From assembly GCA_006226775.1 (NCBI GenBank), contig SBGD01000031.1, positions 1-64,000 on the forward strand: a stretch of 64,000 nt of DNA, given 5' to 3'. The position numbers and the translations under genes are program-made. Source of the DNA: Paracoccaceae bacterium (GTDB lineage: Bacteria; Pseudomonadota; Alphaproteobacteria; Rhodobacterales; Rhodobacteraceae). This document shows positions 1 through 8,640 of the stretch, in pieces (within the stretch, counting starts at the first letter, position 1; each line of letters begins with the position of its first letter). The notes below the pieces were generated by a model. The model was not told where the DNA came from. It saw only the letters and a program-made list of their open reading frames with translations, and ran no database searches.

Positions 1-7
1 CTCCGCA

Positions 8-47
8 TAAGACACGTCACTGACGACGTCGCTATGGACGTGTCTTA
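8..47. repeat. 11-bp perfect inverted repeat at the window edge
   Basis: The arms taagacacgtc (8-18) and gacgtgtctta (37-47) are perfect reverse complements separated by 18 bases. The repeat lies directly upstream of the recombinase genes. It could be a terminator of a gene to the left, a recombinase binding site or an element end; there is no T-run to favour termination. Confidence 0.5.
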
Positions 48-94
48 AGTCATCGCGCGGAAATCAGGCAGGCGGCATCAATCGAGCGGTTACG

Positions 95-802
95 GTGGTC
101 CGCACGTTTCTGAGGCAGCATGTACTCTATCAGGACCGGGCGAAAGATATCATGGCGTCGGACAAGCCCCTTACCAAAACACAGCTCCGCGCTGTGCGGC
201 GGCTTGGAACCTGTGCCGCCTTCGCCGCTCTCGAGATCCGCGGGGCAGGCTTGCGAAAGGGCAGTGCCCTCAGCGCCGAATGCGCTGGCGTGAATCAGAA
301 CTTCTTCCGCAGGACCATGAACGACAAAAATATCTTCGAGTTGCGCATCGCGCGGAAGAACATGAAAGGCGAATATGTCGAGTTGCCACCCATCCATGTC
401 CGGGACGACAAGTATTGCGGCTATGAGGTGCTCAACTGGTATCTGACAACAGCACGGCCGCTGTTCAATTATGCCAATCCCCAATTTTGCAAAGAGGAAA
501 AATGTGCCATGGCGACGCATCTTTTCGTCTCGGAACAATCGGCCAAACCACTGGACGGCGCGATGCTCTACAAATGGTTCACCCGCAGCAGTGCGGACAT
601 CGGCCTTCCGATGTACCCGCACAATTTTCGGCACGGCTTCGCGACCCTGCTTCTCGCACGGTCCTGGAGCAACCGCGGACGGGCCGCCGCCTATCTCGGC
701 TGCTCCGTCGGTGTGCTCGATACCTACTACGGCTGGATCGACAAGCAGCAAAAGCTCGAAGAGGTGCAGGATCTTCTCGCGGAGGCACTGGCTGGAAAAT
801 GA
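95..802 (+). CDS. Tyrosine recombinase/integrase, catalytic domain only
   Basis: This is a DNA strand-exchange enzyme of the phage-integrase family. The catalytic residues can be followed: Arg in GLRKG (about residue 54), an H-x-x-R box in HNFRHGFATLL (H176, R179) and the nucleophile in DTYYGW (Tyr 211 or 212). At 235 residues from a GTG start it lacks the usual N-terminal SAM-like DNA-binding domain. The frame is open from base 11, after a TAA at 8-10, with no better start, so the gene is probably 5'-truncated or begins at a rare codon. Its stop overlaps the next recombinase gene (ATGA), so the two are translationally coupled. Together they mark the end of an integrated element beside tRNA-Phe. 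Confidence 0.8.
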   Translation: MVRTFLRQHVLYQDRAKDIMASDKPLTKTQLRAVRRLGTCAAFAALEIRGAGLRKGSALSAECAGVNQNFFRRTMNDKNIFELRIARKNMKGEYVELPPIHVRDDKYCGYEVLNWYLTTARPLFNYANPQFCKEEKCAMATHLFVSEQSAKPLDGAMLYKWFTRSSADIGLPMYPHNFRHGFATLLLARSWSNRGRAAAYLGCSVGVLDTYYGWIDKQQKLEEVQDLLAEALAGK

Positions 803-2178
803 CCCGACATGTCATCCTCGCAAAGCCGCATTGGCAGCCGCAAGCGGCATCCACGCTGCTGCTTAACATGCCGCTGGCTGAATTGCAGGCCCTCGACAGC
901 CTGATCGAATTCATGCGCGATCATGCCTGCGCAGAGCTCACGGCCACCGATTGCCGTGTCTGGGCGCGGCTCAGCGGCGGGCTGCCCGCCATCGAGGCAG
1001 CCATCTCGGCAATGATAAAGGCCGATGGCCCCGCGGCACCCGCCCTGGAGCCGCTTCGACTGGCGCAAAAGACCCTGTCGGCTTGCGCCAGTTTCGGCGG
1101 AATCTCACGAGAACCCCGCCGCAAATATACGCGGAAAATCTCATTGCCACTCGAAGAATTGCCGGGGGTATGGCAAGAGCACCTGGCCCGGATCCGAGAT
1201 CGACGCGACGGCCGCGAGATCGACCTTGTACCCGATCTCTTTGACCGCCTGACGCGCAAGCTCTGCCAATACGGGTGGTATTTGCGTGAGAGCGGAATGC
1301 CCCTTGAGTTCGACATCTCATCGCTGCAAGCCTTCTATGCCTACGAGACAACGCGGATTTCCAATCGCGGAGCGCCCTTGCGCCCCGCGACCATCACCGC
1401 CACATTCTCCGATCTCCGGGATTTTCTGCGGTTCTCGAAGGCCTATCCGAAGACTCTGATCAAGGAATTGGACAAGCTCCTCGTCAAGCTGCGCGACCGC
1501 GCGGATGTCGAAATCTCCCAGAAATTCGCAGCTCTGGCAGATATCGATATTACGACCATCCGTCCGCGTGCAGATGAGATTCTGGTAGGCTTGGCGAAAC
1601 AGAGCAACCCGGCGAACCGACACATTCAACGCAATCGGGCGATGGCCATCGCGGTCCCGCCGATGACGCCACTTCGTCGGGAATGGCATGATCTGAGGTT
1701 TGGTCGTGATCTTGTCTGGACCGAGGGCCGCTATCGTCTGCGCGAGTATAAATTGCGCAAGACCCGGCATCGAGTTGGGCGAGAGGACTACCCCGGCTCT
1801 GTCCACCCCAGCGTCCAATATTTCGTCGACGCCCGTTTACTCCAGGATGACGATGCAAAATATCTCGATGCACTGCGCGCCAAAGCCGAGGATGAGGAGT
1901 GGTCTCTTTTCATTCACCCCGATGGCATGTCGGTCGCCGAAAATTACGTTTCGCAGGTCTGGTCGTCGGAATTCGGAACGGGCGCTACCATTTGCAGATC
2001 GATCGTCTACGACATCGTTTTCGCGATCAGCGAGGACGCCACGCTGGCCGGCACGCTACTCAACGATCACACATCACGGCAGGCGCGCGAGAAATATACC
2101 GGAGACCGAGCCAGACAAGCGGCGCTCGCTGCTGCGGGAAAGGAAATTGATGATATTTCAGAGGCTTTTGGTGCTTGA
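799..2178 (+). CDS. Second tyrosine recombinase, divergent active site
   Basis: The 459-residue protein starts at the ATG inside the ATGA overlap with the preceding recombinase gene. The C-terminal half follows the tyrosine-recombinase plan: an Arg I candidate in TPLRREW, a beta-strand region with Lys/Arg, and a final box DHTSRQAREKYTG with His 424 and Tyr 433. The middle H-x-x-R box is degenerate; the corresponding helix reads ICRSIVYDIVF. It may therefore act with the smaller upstream enzyme rather than alone. The two-gene coupling resembles multi-recombinase mobile elements, but no third gene is visible. Family membership is reasonably secure; the activity is inferred. Confidence 0.7.
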   Translation: MTRHVILAKPHWQPQAASTLLLNMPLAELQALDSLIEFMRDHACAELTATDCRVWARLSGGLPAIEAAISAMIKADGPAAPALEPLRLAQKTLSACASFGGISREPRRKYTRKISLPLEELPGVWQEHLARIRDRRDGREIDLVPDLFDRLTRKLCQYGWYLRESGMPLEFDISSLQAFYAYETTRISNRGAPLRPATITATFSDLRDFLRFSKAYPKTLIKELDKLLVKLRDRADVEISQKFAALADIDITTIRPRADEILVGLAKQSNPANRHIQRNRAMAIAVPPMTPLRREWHDLRFGRDLVWTEGRYRLREYKLRKTRHRVGREDYPGSVHPSVQYFVDARLLQDDDAKYLDALRAKAEDEEWSLFIHPDGMSVAENYVSQVWSSEFGTGATICRSIVYDIVFAISEDATLAGTLLNDHTSRQAREKYTGDRARQAALAAAGKEIDDISEAFGA

Positions 2179-2589
2179 CGCGCCACACGGCGGGCAAACC
2201 ATCTACCAACCCGTGTTTTGTCCTGAATTGGACCATATTTCCATGACAGGATTGGGTGTTGACACGTAAACTCTCCGTTTTTGCGAACAGACAGGTGCCG
2301 CCCCTGTCCTGCAGCCCATAGACTTGGCGCCGCGCCGCCGGGTGAGCGGCCCCGGTCAGCGCACTCTTTTTGGCCATCACCCTGCGCTATGCGATCCCCA
2401 CGCGTGATCGGATCGCGCTGCTGCGCGGGCCTTCCAATTCGACCTACCATGAGTGGGGGAAAAAGCGCGCGGCGACATGGCACCTGCGCTGCCGCCCTCG
2501 AAGTAATGATCGAGGGCGGGCTTGATGGTATCATGGCCGTACGGCGCAGGGCGCGTGGTGGAATCGGTTCGCGAGACCACGTCACGCAA

Positions 2590-2905
2590 ACCATCCGCGC
2601 ACCGCAGCGCACGATCTGCCCGATTCCGTCGCGCTATCCGTCAATCAACACTTTCGAGACATTCACCAGAGCGCGTGGCCTCGCCACGGTGCTCGAGTTG
2701 GAAGGGTGGATCAATGACCGCCTTGTCTCCCCCTGGCTTAAACATTTGCCAAGATCGGAATGGGTGTTGCGGCCGGCCAACGCGAGCGTAATCATGGCCG
2801 TCTCCCTGCACGCAGCCCCCAGGGCGCGCGCTTCGCCGGGCCATACCTCGGCCAGGAATGGCACAACCACGCTCACGACCGCCATTCTGGAAGCTGTAAG
2901 GGGCA
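2590..2905 (+). pseudogene. Decayed RES-domain (NAD-targeting toxin-like) gene
   Basis: One frame reads IPSRYPSINTFE, then LEGWINDRLV, then ASVIMAVSLHA. This is the spacing of the start of RES-domain proteins, which are toxins of Xre-RES modules that degrade NAD. The similarity then moves to another frame (GARFAGPYLG), so at least one frameshift is present near 2815-2830. There is no convincing start codon and no intact antitoxin gene. The remaining sequence between 2179 and 3120 shows no gene I can support and is probably remnant DNA of the integrated element. The match is by eye. Confidence 0.4.
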
Positions 2906-3120
2906 ATCGCCGCGAGATCGCCCTCAGCCCCAAGCAAGAAGACCGAGGATATGCGTAAAAACACCGCCTGTCTCGGCGGAGACTTCGTCAATATCCGCGG
3001 TGCCCGACCGAAGATGCATGATCCAGATCCAGCAAGCTACCCGGTTCCCACCTGGCGCTATAAGTGCTTCGCCGATCCACGGGGGCATCACGTTCTCCCG
3101 ATCGACACTGCCTGCTCCCA

Positions 3121-3315
3121 TTAGGACGGATACTTGCCCTCAACCACTTTCATGATCAGTGAGTGGCGCCAACGGCTCGAGCCGCCCTGCTTTTGCGCTT
3201 TGGGAAAGGTGCCACTTTTGATGTCACGGTAGATGCTTGCCTTCGAGCGAGCTACGATTTTGCAGACCTCTTGGATAGGCAGCAGAACATCGTGGGGCGT
3301 ATCTTCGTGGTTCAT
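3121..3315 (-). CDS. AlpA-family phage/island transcriptional regulator
   Basis: The 64-residue protein has a MerR-like winged helix typical of AlpA/excisionase regulators: LLPIQEVCKIVARSKASIYR is the recognition-helix region, followed by GTFPKAQKQGG and a short basic tail. The ATG at 3315 is preceded by GGAGAAGAAG, a good ribosome binding site, so longer upstream starts in this frame are not needed. AlpA proteins normally control excision or integrase expression in genomic islands. Here the gene lies between the recombinase genes and tRNA-Phe, which supports an integrated element ending at that tRNA. Confidence 0.8.
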   Translation of the reverse strand: MNHEDTPHDVLLPIQEVCKIVARSKASIYRDIKSGTFPKAQKQGGSSRWRHSLIMKVVEGKYPS

Positions 3316-3515
3316 TCTTCTTCTCCAGTTTGTGAACTGTCGAAGAAATGGTGTTGATACGGTTTCGCCGGAAACGCGGATGTGCCAATAATCGTGTTTG
3401 ATGCAATCAATCAAGGGAGGGAAGTCTGTCGTCCCGCTGTCGTCCCGGAACAGAAACACTCAGGTCTCCACGACCATCCGCAATCGAAATGTCTATATTT
3501 TTCAGTTGCTTAAAG

Positions 3516-3590
3516 TGGTGCCCGGGGGCGGAATCGAACCACCGACACGAGGATTTTCAATCCACTGCTCTACCCCTGAGCTACCCGGGC
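3516..3590 (-). tRNA. tRNA-Phe (GAA)
   Basis: Read on the minus strand the gene runs from GCCCGGG (5' acceptor arm) to CCCGGGC-A-CCA, with the anticodon loop TTGAAAA giving GAA. The D and T arms fold normally. The anticodon stem GTGGA/TCCTC has a T-T mismatch at 28-42. The 3' end faces the recombinase/AlpA region, the usual polarity for an island integrated in a tRNA gene. The encoded CCA is included. Confidence 0.95.
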
Positions 3591-3692
3591 ACGGGAGAAC
3601 GCGAGGCGTTCGGGTGGACGCGTTCTAGGTGAGCCATGCTGCGGTGTCCAGTGGCTTTTTGCAAAAATCCGACCCCGACCGACACCCCGGCA

Positions 3693-4751
3693 TCACCGAA
3701 GCCCGCCCGGCCAGATCAGGCTCTGATCGCCGCCCAGTTTCGAGCTCGACAGCGGCTGGAATTCCGCGGCCAAGGACGCCAGATCGGGATCGGGCGAGAG
3801 CGTCATCCAGGCAGCCAGCCAGGCGAGGTTGTAGCCGTCCAGGCTCTCGGTTCCGTCGAAGTAGCGCTGCTCTTCGCCGGTGATCGCGCGGCTGCGCGCA
3901 CCGTCGGCCATGTCCGACAGGGTGAAGCCCACCACGCGGGCCAGCGCGTCGCCGCAGCGCGCGCCCGGGTGCAGGGCGTGGTCGCGCAACAGGCGGGTGG
4001 TGACGACCAGCGGCGCCACCGCGTGCAGCTGGTAATGATAGGCCATCCGGCCGCGCGCCATCTCCTGAGGCAGGCTGCCGTCCGGGGCGGCGGTGCAGAG
4101 CACGTAGTCGGTCGACCAGGCCGCCCAGGCGCGCAGGATGCCGTCGCCGGTCAGATCGGCGGTGGCGGCGGCGCCAAGGGCCGCCCAGGCCCGCAGGTTG
4201 CCGCGGCGGGCGCCGGGCGGGGCGTCCTCCTCCCAGAAGGTCATCTGGGAATGGGCGAGATCCGCAAGCCAGGCGCGGATCGCCTCAAGGTCCTCGGGCG
4301 CGCCGCCATGCGGCACCACCTGGCGCAGCACCAGGGCGAAGCCCGCGAGGCGCGAGCCGATGGTCAGCCGCGCGGTCGAGGAGGCCAGGTCGCCCAGCGC
4401 CTCGGCCCGGGCCCAGGCGGCGATCTGCCCGGTCACGCAATCGGCGATCCCGGCGCGCGGCGCATCCGGCAGGTAGACCCGGTTGGCGCGCTCGGCCAGG
4501 TCGCGGATGAAATCGTCGAGCGGCGCCAGGGCAGCCTCGAGCGCGGCCTCCGCCGCCTCGTCGATCTCGGAGCGGGTCGCGCTGTCGTCGGTGTAGCGGC
4601 TGTCGTAGTCCAGCGTCAGCACCGGGTCGGGCGGCGGCGGGCAGTCCTCGGCGCGGGCCGTGTTGGCGGCTCCGAGGGTCAGCGCAGCCGCAAGCGCCGC
4701 GCCAGCGATGCGGCCGCCTCGTCTCCGGCGGTGGCAGCTTTGTCGAGCCAT
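3693..4751 (-). CDS. algL: AlgL-like periplasmic alginate lyase homologue
   Basis: In alginate producers AlgL cleaves misdirected polymer in the periplasm. This 352-residue protein has an Arg-rich N terminus and an Ala/Leu signal peptide ending TARA. The fold landmarks are present: SRYTDDSATRS (residues 51-61), GNLRAWAALG (184-193) and DGSLPQEMARGRMAYHY (224-240). Compared by eye with Pseudomonas AlgL, the active-site Lys is Arg 52 and the catalytic His of NNH is Leu 186, while Asn 185, the Arg pair and Tyr 238 remain. It overlaps algK by 73 bases and the ATG has a GGAGG ribosome site. It is the last gene of the operon. Lyase activity is doubtful. Confidence 0.75.
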   Translation of the reverse strand: MARQSCHRRRRGGRIAGAALAAALTLGAANTARAEDCPPPPDPVLTLDYDSRYTDDSATRSEIDEAAEAALEAALAPLDDFIRDLAERANRVYLPDAPRAGIADCVTGQIAAWARAEALGDLASSTARLTIGSRLAGFALVLRQVVPHGGAPEDLEAIRAWLADLAHSQMTFWEEDAPPGARRGNLRAWAALGAAATADLTGDGILRAWAAWSTDYVLCTAAPDGSLPQEMARGRMAYHYQLHAVAPLVVTTRLLRDHALHPGARCGDALARVVGFTLSDMADGARSRAITGEEQRYFDGTESLDGYNLAWLAAWMTLSPDPDLASLAAEFQPLSSSKLGGDQSLIWPGGLR

Positions 4752-7381
4752 TCGAGGGCCTCCGTTTCATCGCGGGACACGCCGGTGCCCAGCGCCAGCG
4801 CGCGGCCGTATTCGGCCATGGCGGCAATCGCGCCGGCTTCGGCGGCGGCGCGTGTCGCCTCGGTTGCACGCGACAGGGCATCGGAAGTGGCCGCCCGTGT
4901 CAACAGCAGCCGCGCATGACGCCAGAGCGCATCGGCATCGCCGGCGGCCGCGGCGCGGGCCACGAGTGCCTCGAAATCCAGCGCATCGTCGATCGCCTCG
5001 CGCAGCGCCTGGGGGGCGGCAAGATAGCGGTCGAAGGCGCGCGGCAGGTTGTCGCCGCTCTCCACCAGCGCCTTGAAATGCGCCGCGGCGGCCAGCGGGT
5101 CATGGCTGGCCAGGTCGGGGCTGCCGGTCAGATCGAAGAGCCGCCAGCGCGCCGCCGGATCATCGCCCCGGTCGCGGGTCAGCACCCCGGGGGCATCCGG
5201 CGCGGCGCGGGTGTCGAAATCGGTGATCTGGCCGTCGGTCAGGCGCAGTTTCGCCAGCACGTTGCCGCCCGCGATCACCAGCCCGATACGCCGCCAGTGA
5301 TAGGACATCGCGCCATTGCCATGGAGGGCATGGGCCTCGCCCAGCTCGTCGGTGTCCTTGGTGGAACAGTTCATCTCGCTCACCGCGCGGTCGAAATAGT
5401 CGTCGCGCTTTTCGGCGGCGACATGCGGCAGGGCGAACATCAGCGCAAGGAAATCGCCGCGCGCTTCGATGATCGGGGCGAATTCGGCAAAGACCCGGGC
5501 TTCGGCCTGTTCCAGCCGGGCCAGAAGCCGGATCGCCGCACCCTCGCCGCGCTGACCGGCCTGGCGCAGCAGGCGGCGGATCTCTTTCGCCATCGCCGGG
5601 TCGGTGCCGCTGTCGTTGACCATGGCGACAGCCAGATCAAGCGCCGTGGTCACGCCGTTGTTGAGATAGACCCGGCGGAAGAACTCCAGCGCCAGCGCCC
5701 GTTCGGCGGGGTTGGTGGCCAGCTCGAACTCCAGCTTGGCGAATTCCTCCAGCGTCTTGTCGGAATTGTCGGCGCGACCGGCCCAGAGCCTCTGGCGGGT
5801 CGCCGGTGCCATGGGATCGACCTGCACCAGTTGCAGGAAATTGGCCAGCGAACTGGTCCGGCCCTGCAAGGCCTGCGCCTGCAGCCGCGCCAGGGTCCAG
5901 GGGTCCTTGAAGGGATCGAGCGCGAGCAGCGAGGTGGCGCTGATCGGCACGCTTCGGTGGTCGGTGGCGCGATAGGCCCTCGCCCAGGGCTCGGCCTGCG
6001 CGACCAGCGGCGCATCGGGGGCCTGGCAGCGAAACAGCGCGTCGAGCGCGTCCATCGCCGCGGCGTCGCGGTGGCGGGTGGCGGCGCGGGTCAGAAGGTC
6101 GACGGCGCGGTCGAGCCGCGCGGGATCGTCGCGGTAGCGGATGTGGCGCGCGGCCAGCAGGCGCATTGCCTCGGCATCGTCGCGGGCGACGGCGGTTTCC
6201 AGCGCGGCGATGATCTCGTCCTCGCCGGCCCAGCGGCCAAGGCGCACGGCCAACTCCCTGGCGATCTCGGTAAAGACCGCGCCCGGCGCCGAGGGGATCG
6301 CCGCGATCTCGCGCAGGTAGGTCAGGTAGGGCCCGCCCTCGCTGGTTTCCTGGCTGTCGATATTGACGCCCAGTTGCAGAAGCGGGGTCAGCGTCGGGCG
6401 GCGGCGGCCGCGGTCCTCGGCCTGGTTGAAGGCAAGGATCTCGCGCAGGGTATCGACATCGACGCCGCCCTCGCCCAGCCGGCCCTTCGCGCTGTCATCC
6501 AGCACGATGCCCCGGTCCACGGCGCGGCGCAGGTAGTGCAGCATCACCGCGTTGTCCTGCTCGGGGGCCTCGGCGCCCAGGTGGAACTCGACCACCCGCC
6601 AGGCGGCGCTGGCCGAGCCGAGATCGGCGGCGAATTTCAGCCAGGCATAGGCGATCTGCGGATTGGGCTGGACGATGCCGCCGGTGCGGTAATGCTCGGC
6701 AATCCGTTCGGCCCGGGCGCAGACGCCGGAATCCATCTGGCCCAGCAGCCCGCCGAAGGCCAGCGTGGCGGTCAGGTCGGCGGGCGCGTCCCAGCCGGGC
6801 AGGGGCCGGTCCTCGCCCATCCGCCGGGCGATGAACAGCAGCGCATCGGCATGGCCGCCGAACCCGGCTTCGAGGATCAACTGGTGGGCCATGGCCTCGT
6901 CGCGCGGCAGGCCGATGCCATGCAGGTAGAACTGCGCCAGTTGCATCCGCTGGCCATTGTTCAGCGTCTCGCGCGCCTCGGCCAGTTGCTGCACCAGGCC
7001 TGCGGTCTCGAGATCGGCCAGCCGCCCGGCGTCGATATGCAGCCCGATCAGGTCCAGCAGTTCGGGGATGCCGGCCAGGCTCTCGTCCGCCGAGGACAGG
7101 CGTTTGCGCAGCGCGGTGAGGAAGTCGAAATGGCGGTTGGGGGCCTCGGACTGATAGCGGCGGATGTCGCGTTGCAGGAAGCGGATGCGCTCCTCGTTGG
7201 TCAGATCGCCCTGGCCGGGGCCGGGCAGGTCCGGGGGCTCTTCCGCGCGGCCATTGCCGCAAAGCGATTGCTCGCCCACCTGCGGCGGCAGGAAGGCCAG
7301 GTCGAGCGGTGCGGCGCGCAGCGGCGGGCCCAGCACGGCGAGGCCCAGCGCCAGCGGCAAAAGGCGGCTCAGCGCAGACAT
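4679..7381 (-). CDS. algK: AlgK-like Sel1/TPR periplasmic scaffold, double length
   Basis: AlgK is the TPR-like scaffold of the alginate export complex. This 900-residue protein has a signal peptide (LPLALGLAVLGPPLRAAP) without a lipobox cysteine, unlike the lipoprotein AlgK of Pseudomonas, and is nearly twice the usual 450-480 residues. Sel1-like helical repeats are visible near residues 155-205 (LAQFYLHGIGLPRDEAMA), 225-270 (YAWLKFAADLG) and at the C terminus (AEYGRALALGTGVSRDETEA). It starts 13 bases inside the end of algX and runs into algL, so it belongs to the same message. Its extra length may replace a missing component, which is inference. Confidence 0.7.
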   Translation of the reverse strand: MSALSRLLPLALGLAVLGPPLRAAPLDLAFLPPQVGEQSLCGNGRAEEPPDLPGPGQGDLTNEERIRFLQRDIRRYQSEAPNRHFDFLTALRKRLSSADESLAGIPELLDLIGLHIDAGRLADLETAGLVQQLAEARETLNNGQRMQLAQFYLHGIGLPRDEAMAHQLILEAGFGGHADALLFIARRMGEDRPLPGWDAPADLTATLAFGGLLGQMDSGVCARAERIAEHYRTGGIVQPNPQIAYAWLKFAADLGSASAAWRVVEFHLGAEAPEQDNAVMLHYLRRAVDRGIVLDDSAKGRLGEGGVDVDTLREILAFNQAEDRGRRRPTLTPLLQLGVNIDSQETSEGGPYLTYLREIAAIPSAPGAVFTEIARELAVRLGRWAGEDEIIAALETAVARDDAEAMRLLAARHIRYRDDPARLDRAVDLLTRAATRHRDAAAMDALDALFRCQAPDAPLVAQAEPWARAYRATDHRSVPISATSLLALDPFKDPWTLARLQAQALQGRTSSLANFLQLVQVDPMAPATRQRLWAGRADNSDKTLEEFAKLEFELATNPAERALALEFFRRVYLNNGVTTALDLAVAMVNDSGTDPAMAKEIRRLLRQAGQRGEGAAIRLLARLEQAEARVFAEFAPIIEARGDFLALMFALPHVAAEKRDDYFDRAVSEMNCSTKDTDELGEAHALHGNGAMSYHWRRIGLVIAGGNVLAKLRLTDGQITDFDTRAAPDAPGVLTRDRGDDPAARWRLFDLTGSPDLASHDPLAAAAHFKALVESGDNLPRAFDRYLAAPQALREAIDDALDFEALVARAAAAGDADALWRHARLLLTRAATSDALSRATEATRAAAEAGAIAAMAEYGRALALGTGVSRDETEALEWLDKAATAGDEAAASLARRLRLR

Positions 7382-8640
7382 GCGCGCACCTCGGCCTCAT
7401 CGCCCATCGGCACATCCAGCGTCACCGTGACCTCGGCGGCGCCCTCGGGCCAGAGGCTTGTGACCGGCAAAAAGAACCGCCCGGTCGGCAGTTGCGCGGG
7501 ATGGCGCAGGATCTCGCGGCTGCGGGTCCGGTCCCCGGTGCTGCGATAGGTGAATTCCGCCCGCCGCGCCGGGGCGCCGCCGCTGTCGACGAACAGGGTA
7601 TAGGCGGTTCCCGGCTCCAGCGCCGAGAGATCCACGGTCAGCGCCTGCGGCGTCGCCGCGTCGCGGCGGATGTCGAGGGCCAGGTCGCAGGTGCCGCGGG
7701 CGGCGGCAATCAGCTCTTCCATCCGCTGGTCGTCGTAGAGCCCCGGCGCATCTTCCAGCGGCAGTTCCCAGACCAGCATCGAGGGGCGCGCACGCTGGAA
7801 CTCGGCCGAGGTCAGGTAAGTCGAGATCGCGGCAAAGGCGCCGCCCCCCGGCACGGAATACTGAATCACGTCGATGCCGGTCGCCTCGGCCAGGAAGCCG
7901 GCGAAATTCGCCTCGGGCGTGTCGGAATGCTCGCTGCCGACCAGGGCGATGACGCCCTGCGGGCCGTCGGCGGTATAGATCCGCTCGGTGTCAAAAGTGC
8001 CGGTCTCGGCCTCGGGCAGCGGTTCCTCGCAATGGCGCTGGCGCACCAGCCGGGCGTGCGAGGGCACGCGGGCGGTGCCGGTGGGCCGGGTCTCGAAACG
8101 GTTCCGGGCGAGGGTATCGGCACCGGGCACCTGGGCCGCGACGGCGCCGATCGCCTGCGCGGCAAGGCGCGCGCCCTGGGCGGTCAGCCGCGGATCGGTG
8201 CGGAAATAGGGCAGGGGGCCCTCGGCCCGGCGCATCCCGGCGCGCAGGTCGACGGCACGCACGCCCGCGGCCTGAAGCCGCGCCAGCGCATCGAGGAAAT
8301 CGGTCGTTGCCAGCGAGGGATCGAAGCCGAAATCCGCGGCCTCGGGCGGCAGGAAACGCGGCAGAGCCAGCGCTTTCGTCGGCACCGGGGCGAAGATCAG
8401 CGCGGTGCCCTTTTCGGCCAGCGCGCGGCTCAGCCGGGCGAGGTCTTCAACGGTCTCCTGCGTCATCGGATGGGAATTCATCAGGTCGGGCGCGACCCGG
8501 AAGAACACGCCCTCGCGGCCCTCCACCGAGGCCATGAAGCCCCCGTCCGCCAAGCCGCGGCAGCCGTAGACCGAGGCGGCCATGGCAGGCACCGCCGATG
8601 CCAGTACGCCCAGCGCGGCGAGGGTGGAAATCAGGCGCAT
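7369..8640 (-). CDS. algX: AlgX-like protein with degenerate SGNH triad
   Basis: AlgX O-acetylates alginate in the periplasm and also binds polymer through a C-terminal carbohydrate-binding domain. This 423-residue protein has a signal peptide (to about residue 21), an SGNH-like domain (about 30-330) and a C-terminal beta domain. The alignment is clear around FRTDPRLTAQGAR (147-158) and LVGSEHSDTPEANFAGFL (233-250). The D-H-H motif of AlgX reads D149-P-R151, and the nucleophile position of GTSxS reads Glu 237. Two of the three catalytic residues are therefore replaced. Its ATG shares one base with the stop of the upstream gene. It may be a polymer-binding scaffold only. Confidence 0.8.
   Translation of the reverse strand: MRLISTLAALGVLASAVPAMAASVYGCRGLADGGFMASVEGREGVFFRVAPDLMNSHPMTQETVEDLARLSRALAEKGTALIFAPVPTKALALPRFLPPEAADFGFDPSLATTDFLDALARLQAAGVRAVDLRAGMRRAEGPLPYFRTDPRLTAQGARLAAQAIGAVAAQVPGADTLARNRFETRPTGTARVPSHARLVRQRHCEEPLPEAETGTFDTERIYTADGPQGVIALVGSEHSDTPEANFAGFLAEATGIDVIQYSVPGGGAFAAISTYLTSAEFQRARPSMLVWELPLEDAPGLYDDQRMEELIAAARGTCDLALDIRRDAATPQALTVDLSALEPGTAYTLFVDSGGAPARRAEFTYRSTGDRTRSREILRHPAQLPTGRFFLPVTSLWPEGAAEVTVTLDVPMGDEAEVRACLR

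Noticed and set aside
95-2178. RIT-type (recombinase in trio) element
   Set aside because: Only two recombinases are visible, sizes differ from the usual RitA/B/C proteins, and no terminal inverted repeats flanking three genes can be seen.
1-3516. Direct-repeat attachment site matching the tRNA-Phe 3' end
   Set aside because: No second copy of the tRNA 3' segment was found to the left within the window; the far end of the element is probably outside.
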